Shown: one piece after another, positions 1 to 6,918 of the stretch
How the letters are laid out: the number at the start of each line of letters is the position of its first letter
Position numbering within the stretch: position 1 is the first letter of the stretch
Source of the DNA: JANQIV01 sp050117315
GTDB taxonomy: Bacteria; Bacteroidota; Ignavibacteria; Ignavibacteriales; Melioribacteraceae
DNA: 17,793 nucleotides
Reading direction: 5' to 3'
Assembly (NCBI GenBank): GCA_050117315.1
Contig: JASFMY010000137.1
Location: 1-17,793, forward strand
The notes under the pieces: model-generated
What the model saw: the letters and a program-made list of their open reading frames with translations, nothing else
Databases searched by the model: none
What the model was told of the DNA's origin: nothing
Translations under genes and position numbers: made by a program

Positions 1-75
1 GAGTACAATTTCAAAGATTTCTCCCTCCGGTCGAAATGACAAAACGTTTAGATATCTAATTTTGCAGAAACTCTA
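1..75. repeat. Right half of a palindromic repeat cut by the window edge
   Basis: The first ~75 bases match positions 12742-12815 with about two mismatches. At 12677-12815 the sequence is a complete 139-bp imperfect palindrome; here only its right arm is present, ending in the outer arm TGCAGAAACTCT. The remainder presumably lies left of the window. The inner part, a CCCTCCGGTCGAAATGAC-type motif, resembles dispersed repeats common in Bacteroidota and Ignavibacteria genomes. No coding potential is seen. Confidence 0.85.
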
Positions 76-162
76 ATAATTACACCAAAGATGGTTAATT
101 CTAAATTACTTTTACATCAGTTTTGTTATTACTTTTTCTACTTAACAGTAGTTGGTCTTAAT

Positions 163-200
163 CCGATATTTGCTTTACAGTAAAATATCGGAAATGTTTT
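163..200 (+). terminator. Rho-independent terminator-like hairpin
   Basis: CCGATATTT (163-171) and AAATATCGG (183-191) form a perfect 9-bp stem with an 11-nt loop, followed a few bases later by a run of T residues (195-202). It would end a plus-strand transcript entering from the left. It also separates that transcript from the gene at 384. The rest of 76-383 shows no gene; it contains AT-rich leader sequence only. Confidence 0.5.
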
Positions 201-383
201 TTTGAAAACCGGAATGAATTGTTTGCAGATCGGAAAATTTACCGGGAAATGCTGATAGGGTTTTTACGGTACGGGAATATTTCTTATTCGTGCCTCCTTT
301 GTGTGTTTTCTCTTTTATCTTATGGTTCTTTTTTCGTTTTCTGCCCACCTAATAAACAAAACTAAATAAAAAGGAGGATTTAT

Positions 384-1124
384 ATGGCTAATTCAGAAAG
401 TATTAACCGCAATTTTTCTACCACGGATGCCGACATGCTCCAGGCATCAAGGGTTATGCACGGTATTTTTTCCGAGGATAAGGCATCGTTTACCGCGTTC
501 GATGCTGCTTTTGACGATCCCTTCGCGGATAATTGGCTTCAAAAAATCAACGACTGCTCTGATTTAGGGCAGGACTCTTCTTATCTTGATTCCCAGGTAG
601 CACTTACCAAAGGTGTAGAGTCCAAAATGGAAGAGTGCCGTTCGTTTTATTCTTCTATGAAATATTTCGTAGAAAAGGCTTTCCCGGGTAAAAAGGAAAT
701 CCAGTTACGTTTTGGTTTTGATGATTATGATAAGGCTAGAAGAAGCGAGACAAAAATGATCCGGTTCTTGGGAGTTCTCTATCAAACAGCAGAAGAGTAT
801 AAGACCGAACTAACAGCAGCCGGGTTCGGCGAGGATAAGATTGAGCAAATAAAAACCCTTCAAAATGAGTTAACATCGGCAGATTATGAACAGGAAATGA
901 GCAAAAAGAAACGTCCGGTTGTAACGCAGGAGAGAGTAGAAACTATGAATGAGTGTTATGCATTTATGCAGAAAGTAAGCAAAGCGGGAAAAATAATCTT
1001 TGTATCCGACCATGCAAAATATGAGCAGTACATACTGCCGAATGAAAGATCTGCCAAGAAAGAAGAAGAAACAACAGAAGAGACCGCAACGGGGCAGGCC
1101 GAAACCGAGCAGGCTGCAGAGTGA
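384..1124 (+). CDS. Hypothetical helical protein, 246 aa
   Basis: I do not recognise a characterised family. The ATG is preceded by a strong ribosome binding site (AAGGAGG at about 371-377), so start and frame are well supported. The protein has no signal peptide or membrane segment and is predicted mostly helical. Residues ~75-190 are rich in alternating charged and hydrophobic positions, consistent with coiled-coil or bundle packing. The last ~25 residues are a low-complexity acidic tail rich in Glu, Thr and Ala. It stands alone: a terminator-like hairpin lies upstream and ~900 bp of repeats downstream, so no operon partner suggests a role. It resembles uncharacterised proteins of similar size that I associate with Ignavibacteria, but that is recollection rather than evidence. 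Confidence is high that it is a gene and low on function. Confidence 0.8.
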   Translation: MANSESINRNFSTTDADMLQASRVMHGIFSEDKASFTAFDAAFDDPFADNWLQKINDCSDLGQDSSYLDSQVALTKGVESKMEECRSFYSSMKYFVEKAFPGKKEIQLRFGFDDYDKARRSETKMIRFLGVLYQTAEEYKTELTAAGFGEDKIEQIKTLQNELTSADYEQEMSKKKRPVVTQERVETMNECYAFMQKVSKAGKIIFVSDHAKYEQYILPNERSAKKEEETTEETATGQAETEQAAE

Positions 1125-1219
1125 TGAGGAAGATAAAGGATAAAAGTAAAAAGATAAAAAAAGCGGAACAAAGTATATAGGGAATCACTTTGTGATTGGG
1201 CGGGCCGTCTATAAAAAAA

Positions 1220-1259
1220 GTCATTGGTGGTCATTTGTAGTCATACATTGTCACTGTTC
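1220..1259. repeat. Four tandem 10-bp units with GTCAT core
   Basis: Units beginning GTCAT or GTCAC start at 1220, 1230, 1240 and 1250, an exact 10-bp phase close to one helical turn. A short hairpin (AATCAC/GTGATT, 1183-1197) lies just upstream. Degenerate tandem repeats of this kind are common in non-coding DNA of related genomes; a binding-site array is possible but unsupported. Confidence 0.6.
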
Positions 1260-1313
1260 CAATATGTCCTCCGAAGCATCTCTTGCGTAGGGGGACCTGT
1301 CCTCCGAAACCTC

Positions 1314-1728
1314 ATAGGCGTCAACTTATCAATGAATGTAATGTTTTATAGCTCCGGCATTCAGGGTGTGTTGCATAACTAAAATAAATAATCATAGCCA
1401 CGACCTTTCAGGTCGTGGACAATGGGTCTCAACAAAAACTCTGGGCTTTAGCCCAATTTTCTCTAATATTTGGGCTAAAGCCCGGGTTCTATTCGGTTTC
1501 TTATTTCCAACGTGCTGAAGCACGTGGCTATTGAAGCACCTAATTGAGTTACGCAACACACCCTGAATGCCGGAGGTTAATATTACTCTAAAATCCCGGA
1601 CTTTAGTCCAAAAAAAACTAATTATTTGGGTAAAGCCCATAGATGTGTGTGCTAACCATTCTTTCCCCAACTTGAAAGTTGGAGCTATTGCTAAAAAAAT
1701 AAATATTTCGTATTAAGTTGACGCCTAT
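1314..1728. mobile_element. MITE-like element with 15-bp perfect terminal inverted repeats
   Basis: ATAGGCGTCAACTTA (1314-1328) and TAAGTTGACGCCTAT (1714-1728) are perfect 15-bp inverted repeats around a 385-bp interior with no transposase gene. The element sits inside a dispersed CTTCG-type repeat unit, whose halves lie on either side. That is the signature of a non-autonomous insertion. Its right part contains further REP-like hairpins such as CCAACTTGAAAGTTGG (1667-1682). No clear target duplication is visible, so the mechanism is unassigned. Confidence 0.65.
1352..1575. mobile_element. Inner palindromic element nested in the 1314-1728 element
   Basis: The 29-base ends at 1352-1380 and 1547-1575 are inverted repeats matching at 28 of 29 positions. 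The interior carries REP-type hairpins: CCACGACCT/AGGTCGTGG (1398-1418), GGGCTTTAGCCC (1443-1454), GGGCTAAAGCCC (1472-1483) and ACGTGCTgaAGCACGT (1510-1525). ATAGCCACG and CGTGGCTAT extend the dyad inward. Hairpins of this style are mobilised by RAYT (TnpA-REP) transposases in many bacteria, but no such gene lies in the window. The arrangement is an insertion inside an insertion. Confidence 0.7.
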
Positions 1729-1995
1729 GTCCGAAGCCTTGGCGTAGGGGGAACATCTTTTCGTAAAGGCGGGCCATTGATATGCCCTTTAACTTACTTT
1801 TTCATTTTATCTTGACTCCGTCCGCCGTAGCCCAACCGCCACTAAAGTTATGGTCGGTAAACTTTGGCGAAGGAGAACCCGTCCTTCGAAGCCTTGGCGA
1901 AGGAGGAATTAATAGTTGAGTATAAAAAGCAGTTTTCATATTTTAAGATTAATACTTAACTAAATATCATTTTGACTGTAAAAACCCACAAAGAG

Positions 1996-2270
1996 CCCCG
2001 TGAGATAAGAAGGTGTTAATATGTATTATTATATTTATGTATTACAATCTGAATCCGGTAAAATGTTTTATGTTGGTTACACCATGAATATAAAAAGAAG
2101 ACTAGAGGAGCATAATGCGGGTGAAGTTAAATCCACAAAAAAAAGAATACCATTAAAATTAGTCTATTGGGATGGATGGGTAAATCAGCAAGATACTACG
2201 AAAAGAGAAAAGTACTTGAAAACAGCATGGGGTAAAAGATATATCAAAAATAAACAGTTATCTCACGGGG
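1996..2270. repeat. 13-bp inverted repeat flanking the GIY-YIG domain
   Basis: CCCCGTGAGATAA (1996-2008) and TTATCTCACGGGG (2258-2270) are perfect inverted repeats. The left copy lies in the leader of the GIY-YIG gene. The right copy lies exactly where its reading frame passes from nuclease into recombinase-tail sequence. They may mark the ends of an inserted homing-type element, or be a by-product of the rearrangement that made the fusion. Confidence 0.7.
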
Positions 2271-2344
2271 TGAAGACCACCATGACTATGATATATACAC
2301 ATATTTTAAGAAATATTTCGGGAGTAAAAAGGCCTCTGGATTAG
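2021..2344 (+). CDS. GIY-YIG nuclease fused to an integron-type recombinase C-terminal tail
   Basis: Residues 3-77 are a compact GIY-YIG domain of the UvrC/YhbQ type. It has YIYVLQS and FYVGYT strands, an arginine helix (NIKRRLEEH, 24-31) and the metal-binding glutamate in KREKYLKT (E63), followed by the AWGKRYIKN motif. Small proteins like this act as metal-dependent nicking nucleases and are often parts of selfish elements. Residues 80-107 do not belong to the family. They read LSHGVKTT, then MIYTHIL, then GVKRPLD, which is the C-terminal signature of integron integrases including the catalytic Tyr (Y92). The start at 2021 has an AGAAGG ribosome site 8 nt upstream. Whether the fusion is functional or a chance read-through into a dead integrase remnant is unclear; I favour the latter. 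Confidence 0.8.
   Translation: MYYYIYVLQSESGKMFYVGYTMNIKRRLEEHNAGEVKSTKKRIPLKLVYWDGWVNQQDTTKREKYLKTAWGKRYIKNKQLSHGVKTTMTMIYTHILRNISGVKRPLD
2258..2344 (+). pseudogene. Remnant of an integron-type tyrosine recombinase (C-terminus only)
   Basis: The last ~29 codons of the GIY-YIG frame encode the final block of a tyrosine recombinase: the L-x-H box, the TTM-IYTH motif with the nucleophilic Tyr, and the GV(K/R)xPLD ending characteristic of IntI proteins. A two-codon duplication (TTMTM instead of TTM) is visible. The rest of the integrase, including the RHxR region, is absent. In some lineages intI points toward its cassettes, so accessory genes could follow on its 3' side, as they do here. I could not confirm attC sites, so an integron is only a hypothesis. 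Confidence 0.6.
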
Positions 2345-2425
2345 CGCATTTATTATTTTGTATCTAATCTGGATAAACGCAGTTGAAAAACATAACTATT
2401 TGTAAATAAACTAATTAACAAAATG

Positions 2426-2502
2426 GAGATGTTGTTTATCCCGACGGGGAATTTACAACATGGATAACAGCAAGTGCAATTATCCAAGTTAAGCGTTCCG
2501 TA
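2426..2502. repeat. 77-bp repeated fragment, copy 1
   Basis: This stretch matches 11418-11457 joined to 11602-11639 at most positions. Read on the plus strand it stays open to a TAA and encodes YPDG..TTWITASAIIQVKRSV; copy 2 encodes a closely related peptide. It also folds into two small hairpins (ATGTTGT/ACAACAT and TGGATAA/TTATCCA), the first not conserved in copy 2. It is best read as a duplicated 3' end of an unidentified gene, or as a repeat that carries an open frame. Confidence 0.7.
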
Positions 2503-2512
2503 TAAGAAAAAG

Positions 2513-2522
2513 GTTATACAAC
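2513..2522. repeat. 10-bp repeat GTTATACAAC, left partner
   Basis: GTTATACAAC lies 10 nt before the HD-GHKL start codon. Its exact reverse complement is at 6889-6898, overlapping the OLD-nuclease stop codon. The 7-mer GTTATAC recurs in direct orientation at 6902-6908. The repeats therefore bracket the HD-GHKL and OLD genes. They could be operator half-sites or boundaries of a mobile unit. Confidence 0.45.
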
Positions 2523-2532
2523 TGAGATAAAT

Positions 2533-4962
2533 ATGAATGGAAATAAAATATTAGATGATTGGCGCGAAGAAACTCAAGCGAGAATTAAAAACAGTTTGCT
2601 TTATATAATACTACAGAAAAAGTGCGATAATGATCCTTATGGTAAGCATGTAACGGCACTCGTTGATGATGCTATTTATTACGCTTATCACCGAACAAAA
2701 CTAGTTTTAAGATTTATGGGAGAATATACATTACATGATGGAGAACATTTATTTCGAGTTCTAAAAATAATGGAAATTCTTCTAGGTGAAGAAAGTATCT
2801 CGAAATTATCAATTCCGGAAATTATGCTGCTCATTCTCACAGCATTTTTCCATGATATTGGTATGGCTCCCGCGGAAAAAGAAGTTAGATCATGGAAAAA
2901 AATATGGGAGGCTAAACAACCAACGCATGAAGAATTGGAAGAATATGAAAAATTCAACAGATTTTTTGAAGCAAAACCTGAAAGAGTGAATGAATACAAG
3001 AAATATATTCAAAATGAAGAATATTCTAAATCAGAGTTAATTCTAGATGGATTGATTTCCGAATACATTCGAATTACTCATTCAGATCGTTCAAGAAATA
3101 TTATTGACAATGATTGGAATGGCAAAATCAAATATAAAGATGTTGATCTAACCTACGAGTTTGCCCAATTATGTTTTAGTCATAACACAGACGCTTTTAC
3201 ATTGTTAGAATTAGATCAGTCCTTAAATTGTGGCAACAAGGTTTTTATCTGTTTACCTTTTATTGGTGTGATATTAAGGTTAGCTGACATCTTGGATTTT
3301 GATTCTAAACGAACTCCACAAGTTCTCTTCTCTCATTTGACAGTAAGAAATCCTGTGTCATTGGCTGAATGGAAAAAACATATTTCAGTTGAATCATGGG
3401 ATATTTCACAACGCCATATTGGATATAGCGCTAAATGTGAACATCCTGCTATTGAGTCTACCATAAATAAATTTTGTGATCAAATAGATAAAGAATTAAT
3501 TTCTTGTAATAATATTTTAACAAATCTGCACGATGATGCGAGAGAAGAGTTTAATTCTATTTATAAAATTAGTTTTCCCCCAAAGGTTGACCGTTCAAAA
3601 ATAAAAGCGAAAAAAACAATATTTGGTAAGCCCATATACAAATACCACGACACATTCTTTAATTTAAATAAACAGCAAGTAATTGATCTTTTAATGGGGA
3701 CAAAATTGTATGGTGATCCGAGTGTTGCCTTACGTGAACTATTACAAAATTCAATCGATGCTTGCTTATTAAGGCAAGCAATGGAGAAAGCATGGGGTAA
3801 TAATTATGAGCCAAAAATAAAAGTTGAACTTGTAAAAGAAAAAGGCATTGAATATCTAATAGTTGATGACAATGGAATCGGTATGGATACTGAAATAATA
3901 GAAAAATATTACTCTCAAATAGGGTCATCATTTTATAAATCCTCTGATTTTTATGACATTCGCGCAAAGTATAATTTAGGATTTACCCCAACATCTCGAT
4001 TCGGAATAGGGATATTGTCATGTTTTATGGTCTCAGATACTTTAGAAGTTGATACACGCAGATTACTTGGTCCTCATACATCAAGTGAATCAAATAAAGT
4101 GATAGTTGAAGGCTTAGAAAGTATTTTTTGGATAAAAGAAGGAAACAAAGTTCAGCCGGGCACAACCACAAAACTTTTTTTGAGAAAAAAGCATCCATGG
4201 GACAGTATGACTGATGATCAATTAATCCAATATGTTGAAAAAACTATTCCAAATCCTCCTTTTAAAATTGATATAAGTACACCTAATAAAAATGAATCAC
4301 ATACTAATACTAAATTTATTGAACAAACTACTGATTCCTTGAAAAACTTCTCATGGCGCGAAGATGAGAATATAAATGAAATAGAATTTAAATTTGATTG
4401 CTCTCAAAGTGGTTTAACTGGTGTTTGTCGTGTTGGGATTCTTGAAAAGAAAGATGAGCCAGTATCTAAAATCGAAATATTATCAAAAGAAGTCATGGTT
4501 GAGGGCGAGGAATTTGAGTTAAACCTTGAAAAATATATCGAAGAAAATAGCATTAAAAAACGATCAGATTCTATTGAAGTTAATGATGATAATGAAATTG
4601 AAGTAAATACAAGTTACACAACAATACAAGAATCGAAATCAAAAGTATCAATGTATGGCATTGAAATTCCTACTACCTTATTCCCAGCGTCTTGGGAAAG
4701 GCAAAATTCGCCTAAATTAGATTTACCATTTCCTGCATTAATAATAGTTGATATTGGTGGGAGTATCGATTTAGACCTTAATTCCTCTAGAACAAAAATA
4801 ATTTCAAACGAAAAATGGATGAAGTTTGAAGAAATCCTTTGCAAAATTATCTGCGATGGTATAAAAAATAATGTTAACGATGCTTATTGGGAATCTTTGA
4901 AGACAATATTTTTAGATAAATCTTCAAATAAAATATTTATAGAAGTCCTTGAAAATATGTAA
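2533..4962 (+). CDS. HD-domain / GHKL (HSP90-MORC-like) ATPase fusion, 809 aa
   Basis: Two enzymatic modules are visible. Residues ~60-260 form an HD metal-dependent phosphohydrolase-like domain: LHDGEH (H68, H72), FFHDIGM (H107-D108), a later His at 183 and the closing LRLADILD Asp at 252. Residues ~380-560 form a GHKL ATPase domain: the N box ALRELLQNSIDAC (E402, N406), the G1 box DDNGIGM (445-451) and the G2 glycine motif SRFGIGILSCF (488-498). All key ATP-binding residues look intact. The C-terminal ~240 residues are unassigned, with acidic stretches. No signal peptide is present, so it is cytoplasmic. It is AT-rich, like the next genes, and followed after 60 bp by an OLD nuclease on the same strand. 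Known GHKL proteins couple ATP-driven dimer closure to partner activation; a sensor or regulator role in a defence complex is inferred. The ribosome site is weak. Confidence 0.88.
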   Translation: MNGNKILDDWREETQARIKNSLLYIILQKKCDNDPYGKHVTALVDDAIYYAYHRTKLVLRFMGEYTLHDGEHLFRVLKIMEILLGEESISKLSIPEIMLLILTAFFHDIGMAPAEKEVRSWKKIWEAKQPTHEELEEYEKFNRFFEAKPERVNEYKKYIQNEEYSKSELILDGLISEYIRITHSDRSRNIIDNDWNGKIKYKDVDLTYEFAQLCFSHNTDAFTLLELDQSLNCGNKVFICLPFIGVILRLADILDFDSKRTPQVLFSHLTVRNPVSLAEWKKHISVESWDISQRHIGYSAKCEHPAIESTINKFCDQIDKELISCNNILTNLHDDAREEFNSIYKISFPPKVDRSKIKAKKTIFGKPIYKYHDTFFNLNKQQVIDLLMGTKLYGDPSVALRELLQNSIDACLLRQAMEKAWGNNYEPKIKVELVKEKGIEYLIVDDNGIGMDTEIIEKYYSQIGSSFYKSSDFYDIRAKYNLGFTPTSRFGIGILSCFMVSDTLEVDTRRLLGPHTSSESNKVIVEGLESIFWIKEGNKVQPGTTTKLFLRKKHPWDSMTDDQLIQYVEKTIPNPPFKIDISTPNKNESHTNTKFIEQTTDSLKNFSWREDENINEIEFKFDCSQSGLTGVCRVGILEKKDEPVSKIEILSKEVMVEGEEFELNLEKYIEENSIKKRSDSIEVNDDNEIEVNTSYTTIQESKSKVSMYGIEIPTTLFPASWERQNSPKLDLPFPALIIVDIGGSIDLDLNSSRTKIISNEKWMKFEEILCKIICDGIKNNVNDAYWESLKTIFLDKSSNKIFIEVLENM

Positions 4963-5022
4963 TCGTGATATAGTGTATTACAAAGTAATCAAGAGAACGC
5001 CGCTATAAAACTTGAGGAATTT

Positions 5023-6897
5023 GTGAAGCTAAAAAGACTTCGTTTAAGAAATTTTAGATGCTATAAAGATGAAATCTCACTTACGTTTGAAGATATTACA
5101 GCGCTAATTGGCAAAAATGACTCCGGTAAATCAACCATTCTGGATGCGCTAGACATCTTTTTGAATGATAATAAACCTGATAATGAAGATGCATCAAAAA
5201 ATGGGAATGCTAAAGATTTAACAATTATATGTGAATTTTCTGATTTCCCAGATGCTATGATAATAGACGATACAAGTCCTACAAGTTTATCTCAAGAATA
5301 TTTACTAAATGATGACGGTATATTGGAAATTCACAAAACCTTTAATGGAAAATTACAAAATCCAAAATGTACGAGTATTTCTATAGCGGCAAAACATCCC
5401 AACGCTCCAGATATTGCTGATTTATTACAATTAAAGAATAAGGAATTGAAGGACAGAGCAAAAAGTCTTGGAATAGATTTAACAAACATTAATCAGACTA
5501 TTAATGCTGAGTTAAGAAGCGCCTTAAGAAATTCAAAAACAGATTTACAATTATTAACACGATTGATTCCTATAAATGATGAAGATGCTAATAAACCTTG
5601 GGAGGGTATCAAAAACTATATTCCAACATATGCATTATTCAAATCTGACAGATCAAGTAGCGACCAAGATCCAGAAGCTCAAGATCCACTTAACTCGGCA
5701 ATAAAGGAAGCTGTTAAAGCAAAAGAAAAAGAATTAGATATAATTTATAAATATGTAGAAACTGAAGTAAAAAAAATAGCAGATGCAACATTAGAAAAAT
5801 TAAGAGAGATGGACCCAACTCTTGCAAACCAATTGACACCCAAATTTAAACCCACCAAATGGGAATCATTATTTAAAGCAAGTATAACTGGTGATAAAGA
5901 TATTCCCATTAACAAAAGAGGTAGTGGAGTTAAAAGGTTAATTCTACTTAATTTTTTTCGAGCAAAAGCTGAAAAACAAATGAAAGAGAAAGATAAATCT
6001 GATATTATTTATGGCATTGAAGAACCAGAAACAAGCCAACATCCTAATAACCAGAGAATGCTTTTGCGTGCATTAACAGATTTATCGAACGACGCACAAA
6101 TTATTGTTTCAACTCATACACCGATGCTTGCCAGAGCTTTGCCTAATGGTAATTTACGCTATATAAATATTAAGACTGATAAAAGCCGAGAGATTCTTGT
6201 TGGTGGTCAAGCTGAGAATAAAATATTTACAAAAGCACTAGGTGTTTTACCTGACAACTCAGTAAAAGTATTCATTGGGGTAGAAGGGAAAAATGACATT
6301 GCCTTTCTTTTAAATATGTCAAAGATATTGATCGATGCTGGATTAGATATTCCTAATCTTTTAGAAATGGAAATAAACGGTGAATTAATATTCTTTCCAT
6401 TAGGGGGTTCTAATCTTGCTCTCTGGACTTCCCGTCTCGAAAATTTAAACCGTCCCGAGTTCCATCTTTTTGATCGAGATAATCAACCGCCGCTTCAAGC
6501 AAAATATCAAACCGCAGTAGATGATATTAATAGAAGGAATAATTGTGTTGCGCTTTCGACAAACAAAAAAGAAATGGAGAATTATATTCATAAAGATGCA
6601 ATTATAGCGTCATATTCTAGCAATAGAATTACAATAACAATCAATGCTAATTATGGCGACTTTGATAATGTCCCTTTAGAAATATCAAAAATTGTACATT
6701 CAGTTTCTGGTTCTAAAATTACTTGGGACGAACTCAGCGATGAAAAGAAAAAAGAAAAAGAATCTAATTCAAAAAAAATCCTGAATAATATTGCTTGTTC
6801 ATTGATGACAAAAGCGATGCTAGATGAAATTGATCCTAATAGCGAAGTTATAGGTTGGTTTAATTCAATAAAACAATTAATTGAGAACGTTGTATAA
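5023..6897 (+). CDS. OLD-family ATP-dependent endonuclease (AAA/ABC ATPase + TOPRIM), GajA-like
   Basis: The N-terminal ATPase has Walker A GKNDSGKST (30-38), a signature-like stretch near RGSGVKR, Walker B YGIEEPE (E333) followed by SQHP, and the H-loop STHTPM (363-368). The C-terminal TOPRIM nuclease shows the catalytic glutamate in GVEGKND (E421), the DxD-type FDRD (D484, D486) and the family's KKEMENYI motif (515-522). At 624 residues it is in the size range of OLD and GajA proteins, in which ATP sensing controls DNA nicking or cleavage. The GTG start at 5023 is supported by GAGG five bases upstream. It lies 60 bp after the HD-GHKL gene and 21 bp before the TIR gene. No UvrD-type GajB helicase is nearby, so this is not a standard Gabija locus; the GHKL protein is the likelier partner. 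Confidence 0.92.
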   Translation: MKLKRLRLRNFRCYKDEISLTFEDITALIGKNDSGKSTILDALDIFLNDNKPDNEDASKNGNAKDLTIICEFSDFPDAMIIDDTSPTSLSQEYLLNDDGILEIHKTFNGKLQNPKCTSISIAAKHPNAPDIADLLQLKNKELKDRAKSLGIDLTNINQTINAELRSALRNSKTDLQLLTRLIPINDEDANKPWEGIKNYIPTYALFKSDRSSSDQDPEAQDPLNSAIKEAVKAKEKELDIIYKYVETEVKKIADATLEKLREMDPTLANQLTPKFKPTKWESLFKASITGDKDIPINKRGSGVKRLILLNFFRAKAEKQMKEKDKSDIIYGIEEPETSQHPNNQRMLLRALTDLSNDAQIIVSTHTPMLARALPNGNLRYINIKTDKSREILVGGQAENKIFTKALGVLPDNSVKVFIGVEGKNDIAFLLNMSKILIDAGLDIPNLLEMEINGELIFFPLGGSNLALWTSRLENLNRPEFHLFDRDNQPPLQAKYQTAVDDINRRNNCVALSTNKKEMENYIHKDAIIASYSSNRITITINANYGDFDNVPLEISKIVHSVSGSKITWDELSDEKKKEKESNSKKILNNIACSLMTKAMLDEIDPNSEVIGWFNSIKQLIENVV

Positions 6898-6908
6898 CAC
6901 CGTTATAC
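6892..6908. promoter_or_regulatory. 17-bp palindrome GTATAACaccGTTATAC between nuclease and TIR genes
   Basis: GTATAAC (6892-6898) and GTTATAC (6902-6908) are perfect 7-bp inverted repeats spaced by 3 bp. They overlap the OLD-nuclease stop codon and end 10 nt before the TIR start. There is no T-tract, so it is not an ordinary terminator. The half-site recurs upstream of the HD-GHKL gene (2513-2519). A shared operator, or a recombination-site remnant, would fit. Confidence 0.4.
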
Positions 6909-6918
6909 GGTTTAAAAT

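Larger units (their letters stand above)
1266..1907. repeat. Dispersed palindromic repeat units (CTTCG...CGAAGG type), several copies
   Basis: A unit of about 27-30 bp of the form GTCCTyCGAAGCCTTGGCGwAGGrGGA occurs at 1266-1295, at 1299-1313 continuing at 1729-1754, and at 1881-1907; a partial copy is at 1861-1876. Each is nearly self-complementary (TCCTTCG/CGAAGGA). The second copy is interrupted by the 415-bp nested insertion at 1314-1728. The whole 1125-2020 stretch lacks a credible gene and is explained by these units plus that insertion. Confidence 0.7.

Noticed and set aside
956..1234. Overlapping minus-strand open frames opposite the 3' end of the first gene
   Set aside because: They are antisense to a well-supported gene with a strong ribosome site, and their composition mirrors its codon pattern.
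1392..1670. Minus-strand open frame of 92 codons
   Set aside because: It lies entirely within nested palindromic repeats, including several hairpins, and the encoded peptide has no protein-like pattern.
1398..1682. Possible CRISPR array because of several short palindromes in a row
   Set aside because: The palindromes differ in sequence and spacing, and no cas gene is present; they are REP-type hairpins.
3659..3967. Minus-strand open frame within the HD-GHKL gene
   Set aside because: It is a shadow frame antisense to the conserved GHKL motifs.
5023..6897. Calling the locus Gabija
   Set aside because: Gabija needs a GajB UvrD-like helicase next to GajA. The neighbours here are a GHKL-HD ATPase and a TIR protein.
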